Positions 9,065-18,469 are shown, counted from the stretch's first letter. The stretch: DNA of 64,000 nucleotides from Cytobacillus stercorigallinarum (GCF_014836495.1 NZ_JACSQT010000003.1:1-64000); one strand, 5' to 3'. A program made the numbers and translations. Notes: generated from the letters alone by a model not told the origin.

Positions 9065-9667
9065 CTATTCTAATGTTTCTATACATATTTCGATTGCCCT
9101 TGTTAAATCATGTTGACTCCAACTAGGCAGTTTACTATTGGTCAAAGCTAATCGATGAGACGCGGGAATATGAATAAACCCTGCTGGAATATTGATGTTT
9201 TGCTTTTTTAAATAATACAGTACTTGATACATCACATGGTTACATAAATAAGCTCCTGCAGTATTAGAGATTTTTGCTGGGAAACCATGATGATGAAGCC
9301 TTTCGACCATTTGCCTAATAGGTAGTGTAGAGAAATAACCATCGTCGCCATCCATATGAATGGGCTCATCCATTGGTTGAACTCCATTATTATCAACGGG
9401 GCCATCATTTACATTAATCGCTATCCGCTCGGGTGTTATTTTATCTCTACCAGCTGCTAGTCCCAGTAGTATCACGGCATCTGGGTTCATTTCTTCTAGT
9501 TTGGTTATCATTGCCTGCTTTACATGTTTAAAAGAGACGGGGAGCAAGGCCGTTTGAACATGATAATCCCCGATTACTTTGCCATCCAATGCTTCTACAA
9601 CTTCCATGGTTGGATTAATTGGAAAATCTAAAAAAGGTTCAAAACCGGTTAATAATAATTTTTGCAC
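9065..9667 (-). CDS. pcp: Pyroglutamyl-peptidase I
   Basis: Cytoplasmic cysteine peptidase (family C15) that removes N-terminal pyroglutamate from peptides. The catalytic triad is visible: Glu80 in ITPERIAIN, Cys142 in NTAGAYLCNHVMY, and His166 in FIHIPA. The N-terminus LLTGFEPFLDFPINP is the family signature. At 200 residues it has the expected length. GTG is the start, with AGAAGGTGAG upstream. It is separated from the upstream MscS gene by a terminator and is followed closely by the phosphotransferase gene. Confidence 0.95.
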   Translation of the reverse strand: MQKLLLTGFEPFLDFPINPTMEVVEALDGKVIGDYHVQTALLPVSFKHVKQAMITKLEEMNPDAVILLGLAAGRDKITPERIAINVNDGPVDNNGVQPMDEPIHMDGDDGYFSTLPIRQMVERLHHHGFPAKISNTAGAYLCNHVMYQVLYYLKKQNINIPAGFIHIPASHRLALTNSKLPSWSQHDLTRAIEICIETLE

Positions 9668-9708
9668 TTTCTCACCTTCTATTATGTAGAATATTCAATC
9701 ATTTGTTC

Positions 9709-9744
9709 AAAAAGAGAAACGCTTCTGTATTAAAACAAGAAGCG
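9709..9744 (-). terminator. Terminator after the MscS gene
   Basis: CGCTTCT and AGAAGCG form a 7-bp stem immediately past the MscS stop. On the minus strand it is followed by TTTCTCTTTTT. It lies between the MscS gene and pcp. Confidence 0.7.
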
Positions 9745-9753
9745 ATTTCGTTT

Positions 9754-10872
9754 TTAAGAATCTTTCCCTAACATTAATTGATCATTGTTTTCCTTTTGAT
9801 CTGTAAGGAGCTTGTCGGAATCAACATATACACGAGTGCTTTCTAGCGCAATGATGACACCTTCTTGCTCTAGAATATCAAGGATTTGAAAGTTAATATT
9901 CTCTTTAATTTTAAGGAATTCTCCCCAATTGGTTGTGTTCGTAAAGAAATATAAAAATAAGTCATATGAATTATCTTTGATTTCATCGAAAGTAACAAAG
10001 ATGGTTTCTGGATGGATGTCATCATTATTTACTAAAGTTGTATGAATCCTATCGACAATACGTTGCAGTTTATGTCTTGGTGTCTCATGTGAGATTGATA
10101 AATTAAACGTAATTTGTCTTTTTCCCATTCGGCTCCAATTCGTTATAGGTTCATTCGCAATTGTCCCATTTGGTAACGTAACAATCGCTTGTGCGAATGT
10201 CCGGACTTTTGTACTTCTAAAGGAAATATCCTCTACCGTCCCTTCCACGCTCGGCGTCATAATCCAATCACCGATTGTAAATGGTTTCTCGGTAATGATG
10301 ACAAAACCTCCGAATAAATTACCGATAGCATCCTTCGCCGCAAAAGCAATAGCAGCACCACCGATACCAAGCCCTGCTACAAGACCACTGATATCATATT
10401 CAAACACTTGTAAGACAATACTTGCAGTAATTACAATAATAACTACTCTTAACATTCTTGATAAAAATGGAATGAGTATATCATCGACTTCAAGTGTATA
10501 TTTATCACGCATCTTAATGAAAACTGCAGATGATGCAGAAGCAATATTATAGAAGCCCCAGCCGATCATTATCATGAATGATGATCTGATTAAGCGAACA
10601 AACAGCGTATTATGTTGTTCTAAATATGGGAAAAAGCCCATTGCGATATATAGACCCACAATGATGAAAATCCATTTCACCGGTTTTTCAAATGAGAGAA
10701 AGATATGAGATAAAAGCTGAGAGTTCGCCTTATTACTCACCTTCATTAATAATTGAAAAACATATTTTGCAAAAATATCGCGGAAAAATAAAAAAAGTAT
10801 CAAGATTCCTATTGATATCCCTAGCTGAATCCAGGTGTTATCAGAATCAAGGAATGAAAAAGCGCCTTCCAT
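9754..10872 (-). CDS. Mechanosensitive ion channel, MscS family
   Basis: A 372-residue membrane channel that opens under membrane tension and releases solutes on osmotic downshift. Four to five hydrophobic segments fill the first half. The Gly/Ala-rich pore helix is clear (VAGLGIGGAAIAFAAKDAIGNLFGG, about residues 165-190), followed by the MscS beta domain (GDWIMTPSVEGTVEDISFRSTKVRTFAQAIVTLPNG) and a C-terminal alpha/beta domain. It is longer than E. coli MscS (286) because of extra N-terminal helices, as in YbdG/YnaI-type channels. The RBS AGGAGGGGC precedes the ATG. The BCCT osmolyte transporter nearby is consistent with an osmotic role but is a separate transcript. Confidence 0.92.
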   Translation of the reverse strand: MEGAFSFLDSDNTWIQLGISIGILILFLFFRDIFAKYVFQLLMKVSNKANSQLLSHIFLSFEKPVKWIFIIVGLYIAMGFFPYLEQHNTLFVRLIRSSFMIMIGWGFYNIASASSAVFIKMRDKYTLEVDDILIPFLSRMLRVVIIVITASIVLQVFEYDISGLVAGLGIGGAAIAFAAKDAIGNLFGGFVIITEKPFTIGDWIMTPSVEGTVEDISFRSTKVRTFAQAIVTLPNGTIANEPITNWSRMGKRQITFNLSISHETPRHKLQRIVDRIHTTLVNNDDIHPETIFVTFDEIKDNSYDLFLYFFTNTTNWGEFLKIKENINFQILDILEQEGVIIALESTRVYVDSDKLLTDQKENNDQLMLGKDS

Positions 10873-11118
10873 TTATCTGCCCCTCCTTATAATCTAGTGT
10901 TTATCATAACATAACACCGCTTGTTACCATTAGTAAAAAATATTCCTTTATGTAAATAACCGTCCCACAAGTTAATAAACCTGATGAACGAAAATAATGC
11001 GAATGCCTCTTTCTCTCTGCCTTCTTATTCTTTCTCATTTTTAACTATTCTACCTTGGAGATTTATGTTAAGTAATGTTGTCGAAAAATATTATGCACAT
11101 TATTATTGATTTTATAAT

Positions 11119-11135
11119 ACTGTATGATATACACT
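11119..11135. promoter_or_regulatory. Candidate PadR operator
   Basis: ACTGTAT and ATACACT flank GAT, giving TGTAT/ATACA arms around three bases, 26 bases before the padR start. It overlaps the presumed -10 region (TATACA or TACACT, with TTGATT at 11106-11111 as -35). ATGT...ACAT-type dyads are usual for PadR proteins, so autoregulation is likely. Confidence 0.5.
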
Positions 11136-11160
11136 ATAGTTATTAACGAGGTGATAACAA

Positions 11161-11508
11161 TTGAAAGAACTATTACATTCCCTTACCACGGAGCTTAAAC
11201 GCGGAACTCTTACATTAGCGGTTTTAAGTCAGTTAGACCAACCACAATACGGATACTCTTTAGTACAAAACTTAGAACAATCAGGCATAGAAATAGAGCA
11301 AAGTACTTTATACCCTTTACTTAGACGGTTGGAAAAACAAGAACTTGTCACTAGTAGCTGGGACACAACCGAAAGCAGACCGAGAAAATATTATCAGCTT
11401 AGTGACTATGGGAAAACAATATTCGCAGCATTAAAGGAGGAGTGGACAAAAATGTCTACTGAAATGAATTTATTATTAGAGGGGGAAAAGAAGAATGGAA
11501 TGGATTGA
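11161..11508 (+). CDS. PadR family transcriptional regulator
   Basis: A 115-residue winged-helix regulator. The sequence RGTLTLAVLSQLDQPQYGYSLVQNLEQSGIEIEQSTLYPLLRRLEKQELVTSSWDT (about residues 14-66) is the standard PadR DNA-binding domain, including the YPLLRRLE recognition helix. A short C-terminal helix follows, as in the PadR-s2 subtype. TTG is the start, with GAGGTGATAACAA upstream. The 14-bp overlap with the next gene makes the two a coupled unit, typical of PadR plus HAAS-domain membrane protein modules. Confidence 0.92.
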   Translation: MKELLHSLTTELKRGTLTLAVLSQLDQPQYGYSLVQNLEQSGIEIEQSTLYPLLRRLEKQELVTSSWDTTESRPRKYYQLSDYGKTIFAALKEEWTKMSTEMNLLLEGEKKNGMD

Positions 11509-12517
11509 GGTCTATATACATGAAGTAACAAAGCGCCTTCCTGAAAAACAACGGAATGACATTGCTTTAGAGCTAAAGTCGTCCATTTTAGATGCACTAC
11601 CAGAGAATTATACGCTCGACGATGAAAAAGCTGTATTGGCGGACTTAGGAGATCCTGCAGAAATCGCGAAGAATTACCGCGACGCCCCCTCCTACTTAAT
11701 CGGTCCTGATTATTATGATTTATTCATGACTACTGTGAAGATGATTTTACAGCTTGCCATAGGCTTTGCTATTGCTTATATCGTTTTTGAAGGAGTAGTC
11801 ACATACCTAGACAGCAACCAGGATTGGACTTATATTTTCACTGTCTTTGGTAAAGGAATTTGGACGGTTCTATCCACAGCTATCCAAGTTGTATTCTGGG
11901 TCGCTTTTGTCTTCATCATTATGGAAAGAACTGGCGTCGCGCCTTATGAAATTGCTGGTACAGGAGCAAAATGGACACCAGATGATTTAAAAAATATTAC
12001 TGTTATTCCTAAGAAAAAAGGAATCACGAAGGTCGATATTTTTGCCGCCTTCCTCTGGACTGCCATTTGGGGTAGTATTTATTTCTTCGCACTTGATATA
12101 GTCGGTATCTATACACAAAATAATCAAGAAACAGGGTTAACCCTACTGACACCGATCTTCAACCAAGAATTTCTTCTCTCATTCTGGCCACTTGTTTTAA
12201 TTGTTCTTTTATGCGAGCTCACATTGACGGTATACAAATGGGTGAAGAGGCAGTGGACAAAATCTTTAGCAACCATTAATACGGTATATCAACTCTTGTA
12301 TACTATCGTGTTCCTGTTAATTATCCTGCAACCAAACCTTTTTCATAGCGATTTAATCAATGAACTTAGCCAAATTTTCAACACAACAGCAGCAAATATA
12401 AGTTCCATTCTTGACACAATTATCGGGGTCTCTATTGCTGTTACAATCATTTCAGCTGTTTATGCTTCATATGATGGATTTAAGAAAAGCAAAATAAAAA
12501 ATGATACTTTACTGTAA
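11495..12517 (+). CDS. HAAS-domain membrane protein, partner of PadR
   Basis: A 340-residue protein with an N-terminal cytoplasmic helical domain (MEWIEVYIHEVTKRLPEKQRNDIALELKSSILDAL... to about residue 65). This resembles the HAAS/DUF1700 domain, which is coupled to PadR-type regulators. It is followed by about seven hydrophobic segments (about 80-105, 125-150, 180-205, 225-245, 265-285, 310-330). It overlaps padR by 14 bases and has its own AGAGGGGGAAAAG site inside padR. The module probably senses an envelope signal, but its effector is unknown. A bidirectional terminator follows. Confidence 0.75.
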   Translation: MEWIEVYIHEVTKRLPEKQRNDIALELKSSILDALPENYTLDDEKAVLADLGDPAEIAKNYRDAPSYLIGPDYYDLFMTTVKMILQLAIGFAIAYIVFEGVVTYLDSNQDWTYIFTVFGKGIWTVLSTAIQVVFWVAFVFIIMERTGVAPYEIAGTGAKWTPDDLKNITVIPKKKGITKVDIFAAFLWTAIWGSIYFFALDIVGIYTQNNQETGLTLLTPIFNQEFLLSFWPLVLIVLLCELTLTVYKWVKRQWTKSLATINTVYQLLYTIVFLLIILQPNLFHSDLINELSQIFNTTAANISSILDTIIGVSIAVTIISAVYASYDGFKKSKIKNDTLL

Positions 12518-12520
12518 CTA

Positions 12521-12554
12521 AAAAGAAGCGCGAACGAAAGTCCGCGCTTCTTTT
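12521..12554. terminator. Bidirectional terminator
   Basis: A 12-bp perfect stem (AAAAGAAGCGCG with CGCGCTTCTTTT) lies between the convergent HAAS-protein gene and the BCCT transporter gene and serves both strands. Confidence 0.9.
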
Positions 12555-12556
12555 AG

Positions 12557-14074
12557 TTATTGTTCTTTTTGTCTTTTCTTCGGCTTAATATATAAACCCA
12601 ATTCTTTCTTTTCTTGCATTAATGAACGATAAATTGAAATCATCATTAATATCATTATAAATGAGAAAGGAAAAGCGGATATAATCAATGCGTTTTGTAA
12701 ACCTTGTAATCCTCCACTATATAGGAGTATTAAGGCTACTAATGATTGGGCAACTCCCCAAGTCAGCTTGACTGAATTAAGAGGATTCAAAGATCCATAA
12801 GTTGTTTGCATACCTAGTACAAATGTGGCGGAATCTGCTGAAGTAATGAAGAAAATCGCTACTAATACGATGGCAATAATCGAAATTACCATTGACCATG
12901 GAAACTCGCCAAAGACGGCAAATAATACTTGTTCCGTTGGAAATTGACTTAAATCCACCGCTCCACTTCTTTGAACGTCAATGGCTGATGTGCCAAATAC
13001 CGCAAACCAGAACATGCTAACCAATGCTGGAGCTAATAATACACCTGAGATAAACTCCCTTATTGTTCTGCCTTTTGAAACACGCGCGATAAAAATCCCG
13101 ACAAATGGAGACCATGAAATCCACCATGCCCAATAAAAAATGGTCCAGTCATTTATCCATGATCGATGTTCCTCATTCAGTGGAGAGATACTAAAACTCA
13201 TTCGCATTATATTTTGTATATAACCACCTATCGTATCAGTGAACATATTTATAATAAGTACTGTTGGTCCTAACACAAATACAAGTAGTACCAATATAAC
13301 TGCTAATACCATATTTACATTACTTAAATATTGAATGCCTTTACTCAAGCCTGACCAAGCGGAAAGCATAAATAATACTGTTACAATCGCAACGATGATT
13401 ACTTGTACTAGAAAACTGTCAGGGATCCCGAATAAATACGTTAATCCTCCATTAATTTGTGCTGCACCAAACCCTAAGGTTGTTGCTACACCGACAACTG
13501 TTGCAAATACAGCCAATACATCAATCAGTGTACCCCAAAAACCGTCCATCGCTTTTCCAAAAAGAGGCTTTAATGTTGCAGAGATTAAACCAGGTTCGTC
13601 TTTTCTAAATTGAAAATACGCTAATACTAAAGCGACAATTCCATATATAGCCCACGCATGTATGCCCCAATGGAAAAAAGTATATCGTAAAGATTCTCTA
13701 AACGCTTCGTCTGTTTCTCCGTTAGCCAGTGGAGGTGTCACATAATGAGATACGGGTTCTGCCGCTCCCCAGAACACAAGCCCAATGCCCATACCAGCAC
13801 TAAACAACATCGCAAACCAAGAGATAGTAGAGAATTCCGGTTTAGAATCTTGTTTTCCTAACTTAATCGAGCCTATGGGACTGAAAATAAGAAACAGACA
13901 AAAAGCCACTATGATTGTAACCAAAATAAGATAATACCATCCAAAACCATTTGTTAAAAAACCTTGTAAATTAGCCGTTACCCTCTCGAACACATTAGGA
14001 ATAGCTACACCTACAGCCACAAAAATAAATACAATTACTACAGTAATCCAAAAAACATTCGATACTCTCTTCAT
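12557..14074 (-). CDS. BCCT-family betaine/carnitine/choline transporter (OpuD-like)
   Basis: A 505-residue sodium-coupled transporter with 12 hydrophobic segments. It should import glycine betaine or a related osmolyte. Family hallmarks include [20 protein letters not shown] (about residues 92-111), GIHAWAIYG (about 137-145), and the substrate-site stretch [29 protein letters not shown] (about 313-341), with tryptophans that box the trimethylammonium group. The C-terminal tail is short and Lys/Arg-rich (KPKKRQKEQ), as in osmotically regulated members. It is monocistronic and ends at the bidirectional terminator. Similarity to OpuD is the best guess; betaine versus carnitine or choline cannot be settled from sequence. 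Confidence 0.92.
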   Translation of the reverse strand: MKRVSNVFWITVVIVFIFVAVGVAIPNVFERVTANLQGFLTNGFGWYYLILVTIIVAFCLFLIFSPIGSIKLGKQDSKPEFSTISWFAMLFSAGMGIGLVFWGAAEPVSHYVTPPLANGETDEAFRESLRYTFFHWGIHAWAIYGIVALVLAYFQFRKDEPGLISATLKPLFGKAMDGFWGTLIDVLAVFATVVGVATTLGFGAAQINGGLTYLFGIPDSFLVQVIIVAIVTVLFMLSAWSGLSKGIQYLSNVNMVLAVILVLLVFVLGPTVLIINMFTDTIGGYIQNIMRMSFSISPLNEEHRSWINDWTIFYWAWWISWSPFVGIFIARVSKGRTIREFISGVLLAPALVSMFWFAVFGTSAIDVQRSGAVDLSQFPTEQVLFAVFGEFPWSMVISIIAIVLVAIFFITSADSATFVLGMQTTYGSLNPLNSVKLTWGVAQSLVALILLYSGGLQGLQNALIISAFPFSFIMILMMISIYRSLMQEKKELGLYIKPKKRQKEQ

Positions 14075-14290
14075 AGATTATTCCTTTCCCAAAAATCTTT
14101 TCTACACTTTAATCTGCTTCTAAAATCCTTTGTTATAGTTTAAGACAAATTTTATTTATTATTCTTTGTCTGACAGAATACACAACCGTTCGATAAACCC
14201 TTTACACTTTTTACCCAAATAAATATAACTTAAACTCGATTCTTTAAGCGTTAGCCTTGTATCTTTGCACCAGTCCACTTATAAAATAAA

Positions 14291-14330
14291 AAAAATGCCT
14301 CTATCCATTATCAGCATAGAAGGCATTTTT
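14291..14330 (-). terminator. Terminator after the 471-residue protein gene
   Basis: AAAAATGCCT and AGGCATTTTT arms (with an added CTAT/ATAG pairing) form a strong stem with flanking A and T runs, four bases past the stop codon at 14335. The rest of 14075-14290 shows nothing recognisable. Confidence 0.85.
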
Positions 14331-14334
14331 CGAT

Positions 14335-15750
14335 TTAATATTGATCCATACAACTTGTATCAATAATCCACGGTTCCCCAGTATTCATATCAATCATCTT
14401 AATATGACCAGTCGTAAGTGGATAGGTCGGTAAATAAGTTAATGTGTATTGATGCTTTTCTATATTCTTTCCCCAGCTTAATTCCATAAAAAGTTTTTCC
14501 TTAATCAATTGTGTTGCATCTTTGAATGAAAGGGTTGAAGCAAATGATACATGTGAGAAATCTTGGATTACCTCACTATCTACGTCTACGTATTTCACCA
14601 AACCCTTATCGTCTATTTGAATATGAACAAAAGCATCAGCAACTTGGACGCCTCTTTCTTGTCGAATAAACGTATAATCATATATGCCGTTTGTCGGTTT
14701 TTGATTGATTACATCATCGTCTAATTGTTGCAGTTTAAAATAATCATGAGGGTTATGATAAATGGCTTGCAACACTGATGTAGCAGTTAAAAGCGCCACT
14801 TTCGATTGAACATGTCGAGAAGCAACCGTTTCAGAATCATCTAAGCCCATTAATTTAAGCAGTCTTCCTTCCGAATTGAATACAAATTTTATAGCATGTG
14901 GGATATCTAGTTCATCATCTAATAAATCTTCCTCACTCACCCGTAAGGACTCTTTAGATAATTGACTCCATACCTCTAGTCTACCACTCTTCTTTTTTAC
15001 TTCAGCTACAAGCATATGGTCTTCCGTCATTCCTGCCAAAGTATAAATATCGATATCATCGGCTAAATGGGGTAATGATGTCACTAGCGTTTTGCTTACA
15101 CCAAATGAATCCGAGGTAAGTACCTCCCCATTTGTGTGTACACCATAAATAAAATCCTCCAACTGATAAACATAGTGATAGCCATCGTCCCCATCGACAA
15201 ATACGTCTTTATCATATTTCGCTATGACAGGAACCATGTGTAAATGGTTTAAATAAATTTGCTTCGCCTCTTCATTCGTAATCAGTTTTTTTGGATAGAC
15301 TAGTTCAAAATCCATGCTTTCTCTTTCGACTGCACTTAATACACCATTACTCAGCATTGTAAAACTAATGCCGGAATGAGGAAGTTCCTTATTCAATCGT
15401 TCATCTTTGCGATTATATAAAATCATATGATATTCACCTAAGTCAATATATGCTGACAAATATAACCCATGTCTGAAAGTCGAATCATAGAACTTTTCTA
15501 TAAACTGCTCTGCTTGCATGATCATAGCAAACTTACTCATTTCCCCTGGGATTTCATCCAGTTCATCTGTATAAATGAAAAATTCTGCCACGCCTAATTC
15601 ATCCATACGAACCGAGCCAATTGACTCTCCCCAATCTTCCAGCAGGATATCATACACATTTTCTTCAAATTCCATCTGCTCCATAACTAAATCATCTGGA
15701 TTGATTCCTTTAAAATAGATTTTAAGTTGTTCCATTATTAAGTGATTCAA
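14335..15750 (-). CDS. Hypothetical protein, 471 residues
   Basis: I do not recognise this gene with confidence. It is acidic and soluble, with no signal peptide or membrane segment. Its pattern of short beta-rich stretches with repeated elements (NEEAKQIYLNHLHMVPVIAKYDK... near 175-200 and FKDATQLIKEKLFMELSWGKN near 410-430, each followed by a Tyr-rich strand and an aspartate turn) faintly recalls YcdB/YcdC-type repeats, but this is weak. TTG is the probable start because AAAGGAGAACAGCTGC precedes it. It lies 52 bases downstream of the GNAT gene on the same strand and may share its transcript. A terminator follows. Confidence 0.7.
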   Translation of the reverse strand: MNHLIMEQLKIYFKGINPDDLVMEQMEFEENVYDILLEDWGESIGSVRMDELGVAEFFIYTDELDEIPGEMSKFAMIMQAEQFIEKFYDSTFRHGLYLSAYIDLGEYHMILYNRKDERLNKELPHSGISFTMLSNGVLSAVERESMDFELVYPKKLITNEEAKQIYLNHLHMVPVIAKYDKDVFVDGDDGYHYVYQLEDFIYGVHTNGEVLTSDSFGVSKTLVTSLPHLADDIDIYTLAGMTEDHMLVAEVKKKSGRLEVWSQLSKESLRVSEEDLLDDELDIPHAIKFVFNSEGRLLKLMGLDDSETVASRHVQSKVALLTATSVLQAIYHNPHDYFKLQQLDDDVINQKPTNGIYDYTFIRQERGVQVADAFVHIQIDDKGLVKYVDVDSEVIQDFSHVSFASTLSFKDATQLIKEKLFMELSWGKNIEKHQYTLTYLPTYPLTTGHIKMIDMNTGEPWIIDTSCMDQY

Positions 15751-15802
15751 AGCAGCTGTTCTCCTTTAGATATGATTTAATTAGTATACAGGAAATGAAA
15801 AG

Positions 15803-16324
15803 TTAACATTCAATCGTTTCTATTTTAAGGTTCTCTTTAATTCTTCCCATAATTATGACATCTTTAAATTCACCCTGGCTGAAATGAGCCTTATGCAAAT
15901 AACCTTCTTGTCTAAAATGAAACAGTTCATATAAAGCAATTGCCCTTATATTATCTGCACATACATCTAACTCTAATCTGATGAGCCCTAATTCTTCATC
16001 GGCTAGCTTTACTATTCGCTCAAGAAGCGTCTTACCAATCCCTTTTCCTTGTACTTCTTCATTAATTGAGATGGACACATTACCACTATACCTCAACTTT
16101 CCACTTCTCTCTTCTAAAGAGGCTATTCCCATAACATGACCGTTCCATTCTGCAACAAATACATGGTCTTGATGCGTAAGTCCTTCAATATAATCTTCAA
16201 TATTTTTTAATCGCCCTGATGATAAGGCCATAGTCTGCTGAATAATAGAATCTTGCCTATGCATTTCATGAATATCTCTTGCATCATTTATATGTATCGG
16301 TCTAATCTTTATTTCTTCTCCCAT
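15803..16324 (-). CDS. GNAT family N-acetyltransferase
   Basis: A 173-residue cytoplasmic acetyltransferase. The acetyl-CoA pyrophosphate loop is visible as EEVQGKGIGKTLLERIVKLA (about residues 88-107), after the strand VSISI. The later DVCADNIRAIALYELFHFRQEGYL has the family asparagine and tyrosine. It is closest in style to the RimI/phosphinothricin acetyltransferase-like group. The RBS AAAAGGAGTTTTTAT precedes the ATG. It probably heads a two-gene transcript with the 471-residue protein. The substrate is unknown. Confidence 0.85.
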   Translation of the reverse strand: MGEEIKIRPIHINDARDIHEMHRQDSIIQQTMALSSGRLKNIEDYIEGLTHQDHVFVAEWNGHVMGIASLEERSGKLRYSGNVSISINEEVQGKGIGKTLLERIVKLADEELGLIRLELDVCADNIRAIALYELFHFRQEGYLHKAHFSQGEFKDVIIMGRIKENLKIETIEC

Positions 16325-16497
16325 ATAAAAACTCCTTTTCTTGTAAAACTGTTCTGAATGAAAACTTATAAAACTTTATCTATTTACGAATGAACAATAT
16401 AAAAAGTTCCTTACTGACATAATCACTACGATACAAAATATATATGAAAGGAGGCATCGAGATATTTAATCAGCATCTAAAGGAGGGTCATTTGCAT

Positions 16498-17067
16498 ATG
16501 CTTGCTTTGTTCAGTCTATTTCTAATTGTCGGTTACAGTTTCTTTTTCTTTATTAGTGCCGTTAGAAAAAACAAAGATATAGCTACCCAATATTCTAAAT
16601 GTATTCCCATGGTGGTTGGTATGACAAGTAGTTTAACAATCGGTTTAATTATATCTGTATGGTTACCAGAAATGGCGAAAGCAACTGTATTATCTATTCT
16701 CATTAGCGCTGTCATTGCCGTTTTTATAGGACTGCCGTTTAAAACAAACGGACTCGTTGAAGCTCAAGCGTCAAGTCTCATGGGAAGTATGATGGGGGCA
16801 ATGCTAGGCATCATGTTAGTACCAAGTGAAGTTACATTTATGATCATTAGCATGGATTTGATTTATTTAATTAGTATTTTTGCCATGATGCTTCTCATGC
16901 ACAAAAAACATTCATTAAAGGAAGCATTGAAAACTCGACCTCTTCCCTTCTATCTAACATTCTTATTAAGCATCGCCATTATCTGTGCATCGGGCATTCA
17001 TCAAGAAGTGAGGAACCCAATTCATCCGATAGAAGAAAACACCCCACAGGTAGAACACCATCACTAA
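16498..17067 (+). CDS. Small integral membrane protein with His-rich C-terminus
   Basis: About 190 residues with five or six hydrophobic segments and a tail ending VEHHH. I do not recognise the family. A Gly/Met-rich helix (SSLMGSMMGAMLGIML) is notable. Start choice is uncertain. ATG 16498 is used because AAAGGAGGG lies upstream, but TTG 16492 is closer to that site. An in-frame ATG at 16444 would add 18 residues but has no upstream RBS; curiously, it is itself followed by AAAGGAGG. The short His/Met features could hint at metal handling, but nothing more can be said. It is followed by the S-box promoter, so it is a separate transcript. Confidence 0.65.
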   Translation: MLALFSLFLIVGYSFFFFISAVRKNKDIATQYSKCIPMVVGMTSSLTIGLIISVWLPEMAKATVLSILISAVIAVFIGLPFKTNGLVEAQASSLMGSMMGAMLGIMLVPSEVTFMIISMDLIYLISIFAMMLLMHKKHSLKEALKTRPLPFYLTFLLSIAIICASGIHQEVRNPIHPIEENTPQVEHHH

Positions 17068-17093
17068 TTTTTTGAATAATTTTAATTACATTA

Positions 17094-17122
17094 TTGACTT
17101 TTCATGTAATAGATAATATTAT
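17094..17122 (+). promoter_or_regulatory. Promoter of the S-box met operon
   Basis: TTGACT (17094-17099) and TATTAT (17117-17122) are exactly 17 bases apart, about 25 bases before the riboswitch aptamer. Confidence 0.8.
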
Positions 17123-17146
17123 GAATATAATTTAATAAAGCATTTT

Positions 17147-17320
17147 CTCTTATAAAGAGCGGCTGAGGGACTGGCCCTGCGACGCCCGGCAACCATTCAT
17201 ATACCCATATGAACAGGTGCTAAATCCTGCAAAATACTTTTTGGTATTTTGATATATGAGAGAGGTTACTACTATTCTAGTATATTTATGCCTCTCATGA
17301 TGAGAGGCATTTTTGTTTTT
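17147..17320 (+). ncRNA. SAM-I (S-box) riboswitch with intrinsic terminator
   Basis: The aptamer core is diagnostic: GAGGGACTGGCCC, then CGCCCGGCAACC, then CAGGTGCTAAATCCTGC. The P1 helix pairs CTCTTATA (17147-17154) with TATATGAGAG (17253-17262). The expression platform is a perfect hairpin of ATGCCTCTC/GAGAGGCAT arms (17288-17310) followed by TTTTGTTTTT. GAGAGG at 17260-17265 can pair with CCTCTC at 17291-17296 to make the antiterminator. With SAM bound transcription should stop; when SAM is low the dehydrogenase and metQNP genes are expressed. Confidence 0.97.
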
Positions 17321-17353
17321 TATTATCACATCAAAGAGAAACGAGGAGAGGAA

Positions 17354-18469
17354 ATGACTGCAACAATCGTTAAAGGGGCGCCTGGATATTATTTATTAGA
17401 TTCAGGTATCTTAACAGAACTCCCCAACCTACTTAAAGAAATCTCTGTTTCCAAATACCATATAATAACCGGTAAAAAAGCTTGGCAAGCCGTACAGCCA
17501 TACTTGCCTAAGGAAGTAATCGATCACAACATTCGCCTTCATTACATAGATGGTCACACTACTTTAAAAAAGGTCCATGCCATCCAAGAAGTATTAACAA
17601 ATGATGGTGCTAATGGCGTAATTGGGATTGGTGGTGGAACAGCATTGGATATAACAAAAGCAGTTGCGATTGAAGCATCAGTTCAATCCATTCTTATACC
17701 GACAATCGCTGCAACCTGTGCCGCATGGACACCATTAAGTGTTTTTTATAATGAAGAAGGAAGCTTTACTCATTATACCGAGTTTCCTATTGCGACAACC
17801 CTCGTATTGGTTGAACCTGAAATCATTGCTAAAGCGCCTCTTGCTTATTTAAAAGCAGGAATCGGGGATACATTAGCCAAGTTTTATGAAGCTGAAGCCC
17901 TAATTGAAAGTTTTTATCCTGAAGAAACACTACCTGTGCCTAAACAAATTTCTCAATTTTCAGCCAAAATTTGTCGAGAGACATTGCTTAATGATGGGGA
18001 AGCCGCACTACAAGCAGTAGCCCAAAACGAAACCTCACCAGCACTTATTCGAGTGATTGAAACGATTATCATGACTGGGGGTATGGTCGGTGGATTCGGC
18101 GAAAAGGCAGGGAGAATTGCTGGTGCCCATTCACTTCACAACGGACTAACCGTTGCGGATACGGTCCATGACTTTCTCCATGGGGAATTAGTCGCTTACG
18201 GGATACTTGGTCAATTGGCCATCGAAGAAAAATGGACAGAAATTGATTACCTTCTTCCGTTTTATGAGAGCTGGCAATTGCCAAGTAGCCTCTCTGCTCT
18301 AAATATAGATGTGAATGATGAGCGATTCATTAAGACAATTGTGAAAAAGGCTATACGCCCAACTGAATCTATTCACTTGATGAAATACGAGATAAATGAA
18401 CAATCTGTTTTACAAGCACTTCAATTATTAGAAGTACAAAATAAACAAAAGGGAGTTCGATCATCATGA
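17354..18469 (+). CDS. Iron-containing alcohol dehydrogenase/GldA-family oxidoreductase under S-box control
   Basis: A 371-residue NAD(P)-dependent, metal-dependent dehydrogenase. GGGTALD (93-99) is the nucleotide site. Asp172 (GIGDTLAKFYEA), His259 (AGAHSLHNGL) and His276 (VHDFLHGELV) match the three metal ligands of glycerol dehydrogenase. The start is placed at ATG 17354, behind GAGGAGAGGAA. A longer reading frame from 17249 would begin inside the riboswitch. It is the first gene behind the SAM riboswitch and overlaps metQ by four bases, so its role should relate to methionine. One possibility, from the E. coli YbdH/HcxA relative reported to reduce 2-oxo acids such as 2-oxobutanoate, is handling of a methionine-derived oxo acid. 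This is inference. Confidence 0.85.
   Translation: MTATIVKGAPGYYLLDSGILTELPNLLKEISVSKYHIITGKKAWQAVQPYLPKEVIDHNIRLHYIDGHTTLKKVHAIQEVLTNDGANGVIGIGGGTALDITKAVAIEASVQSILIPTIAATCAAWTPLSVFYNEEGSFTHYTEFPIATTLVLVEPEIIAKAPLAYLKAGIGDTLAKFYEAEALIESFYPEETLPVPKQISQFSAKICRETLLNDGEAALQAVAQNETSPALIRVIETIIMTGGMVGGFGEKAGRIAGAHSLHNGLTVADTVHDFLHGELVAYGILGQLAIEEKWTEIDYLLPFYESWQLPSSLSALNIDVNDERFIKTIVKKAIRPTESIHLMKYEINEQSVLQALQLLEVQNKQKGVRSS

Noticed and set aside
17249-17353. Upstream extension of the GldA-like dehydrogenase to the ATG at 17249
   Set aside because: This ATG lies in the P1 stem of the riboswitch and the extension would translate through the terminator hairpin. The RBS GAGGAGAGG points to ATG 17354.
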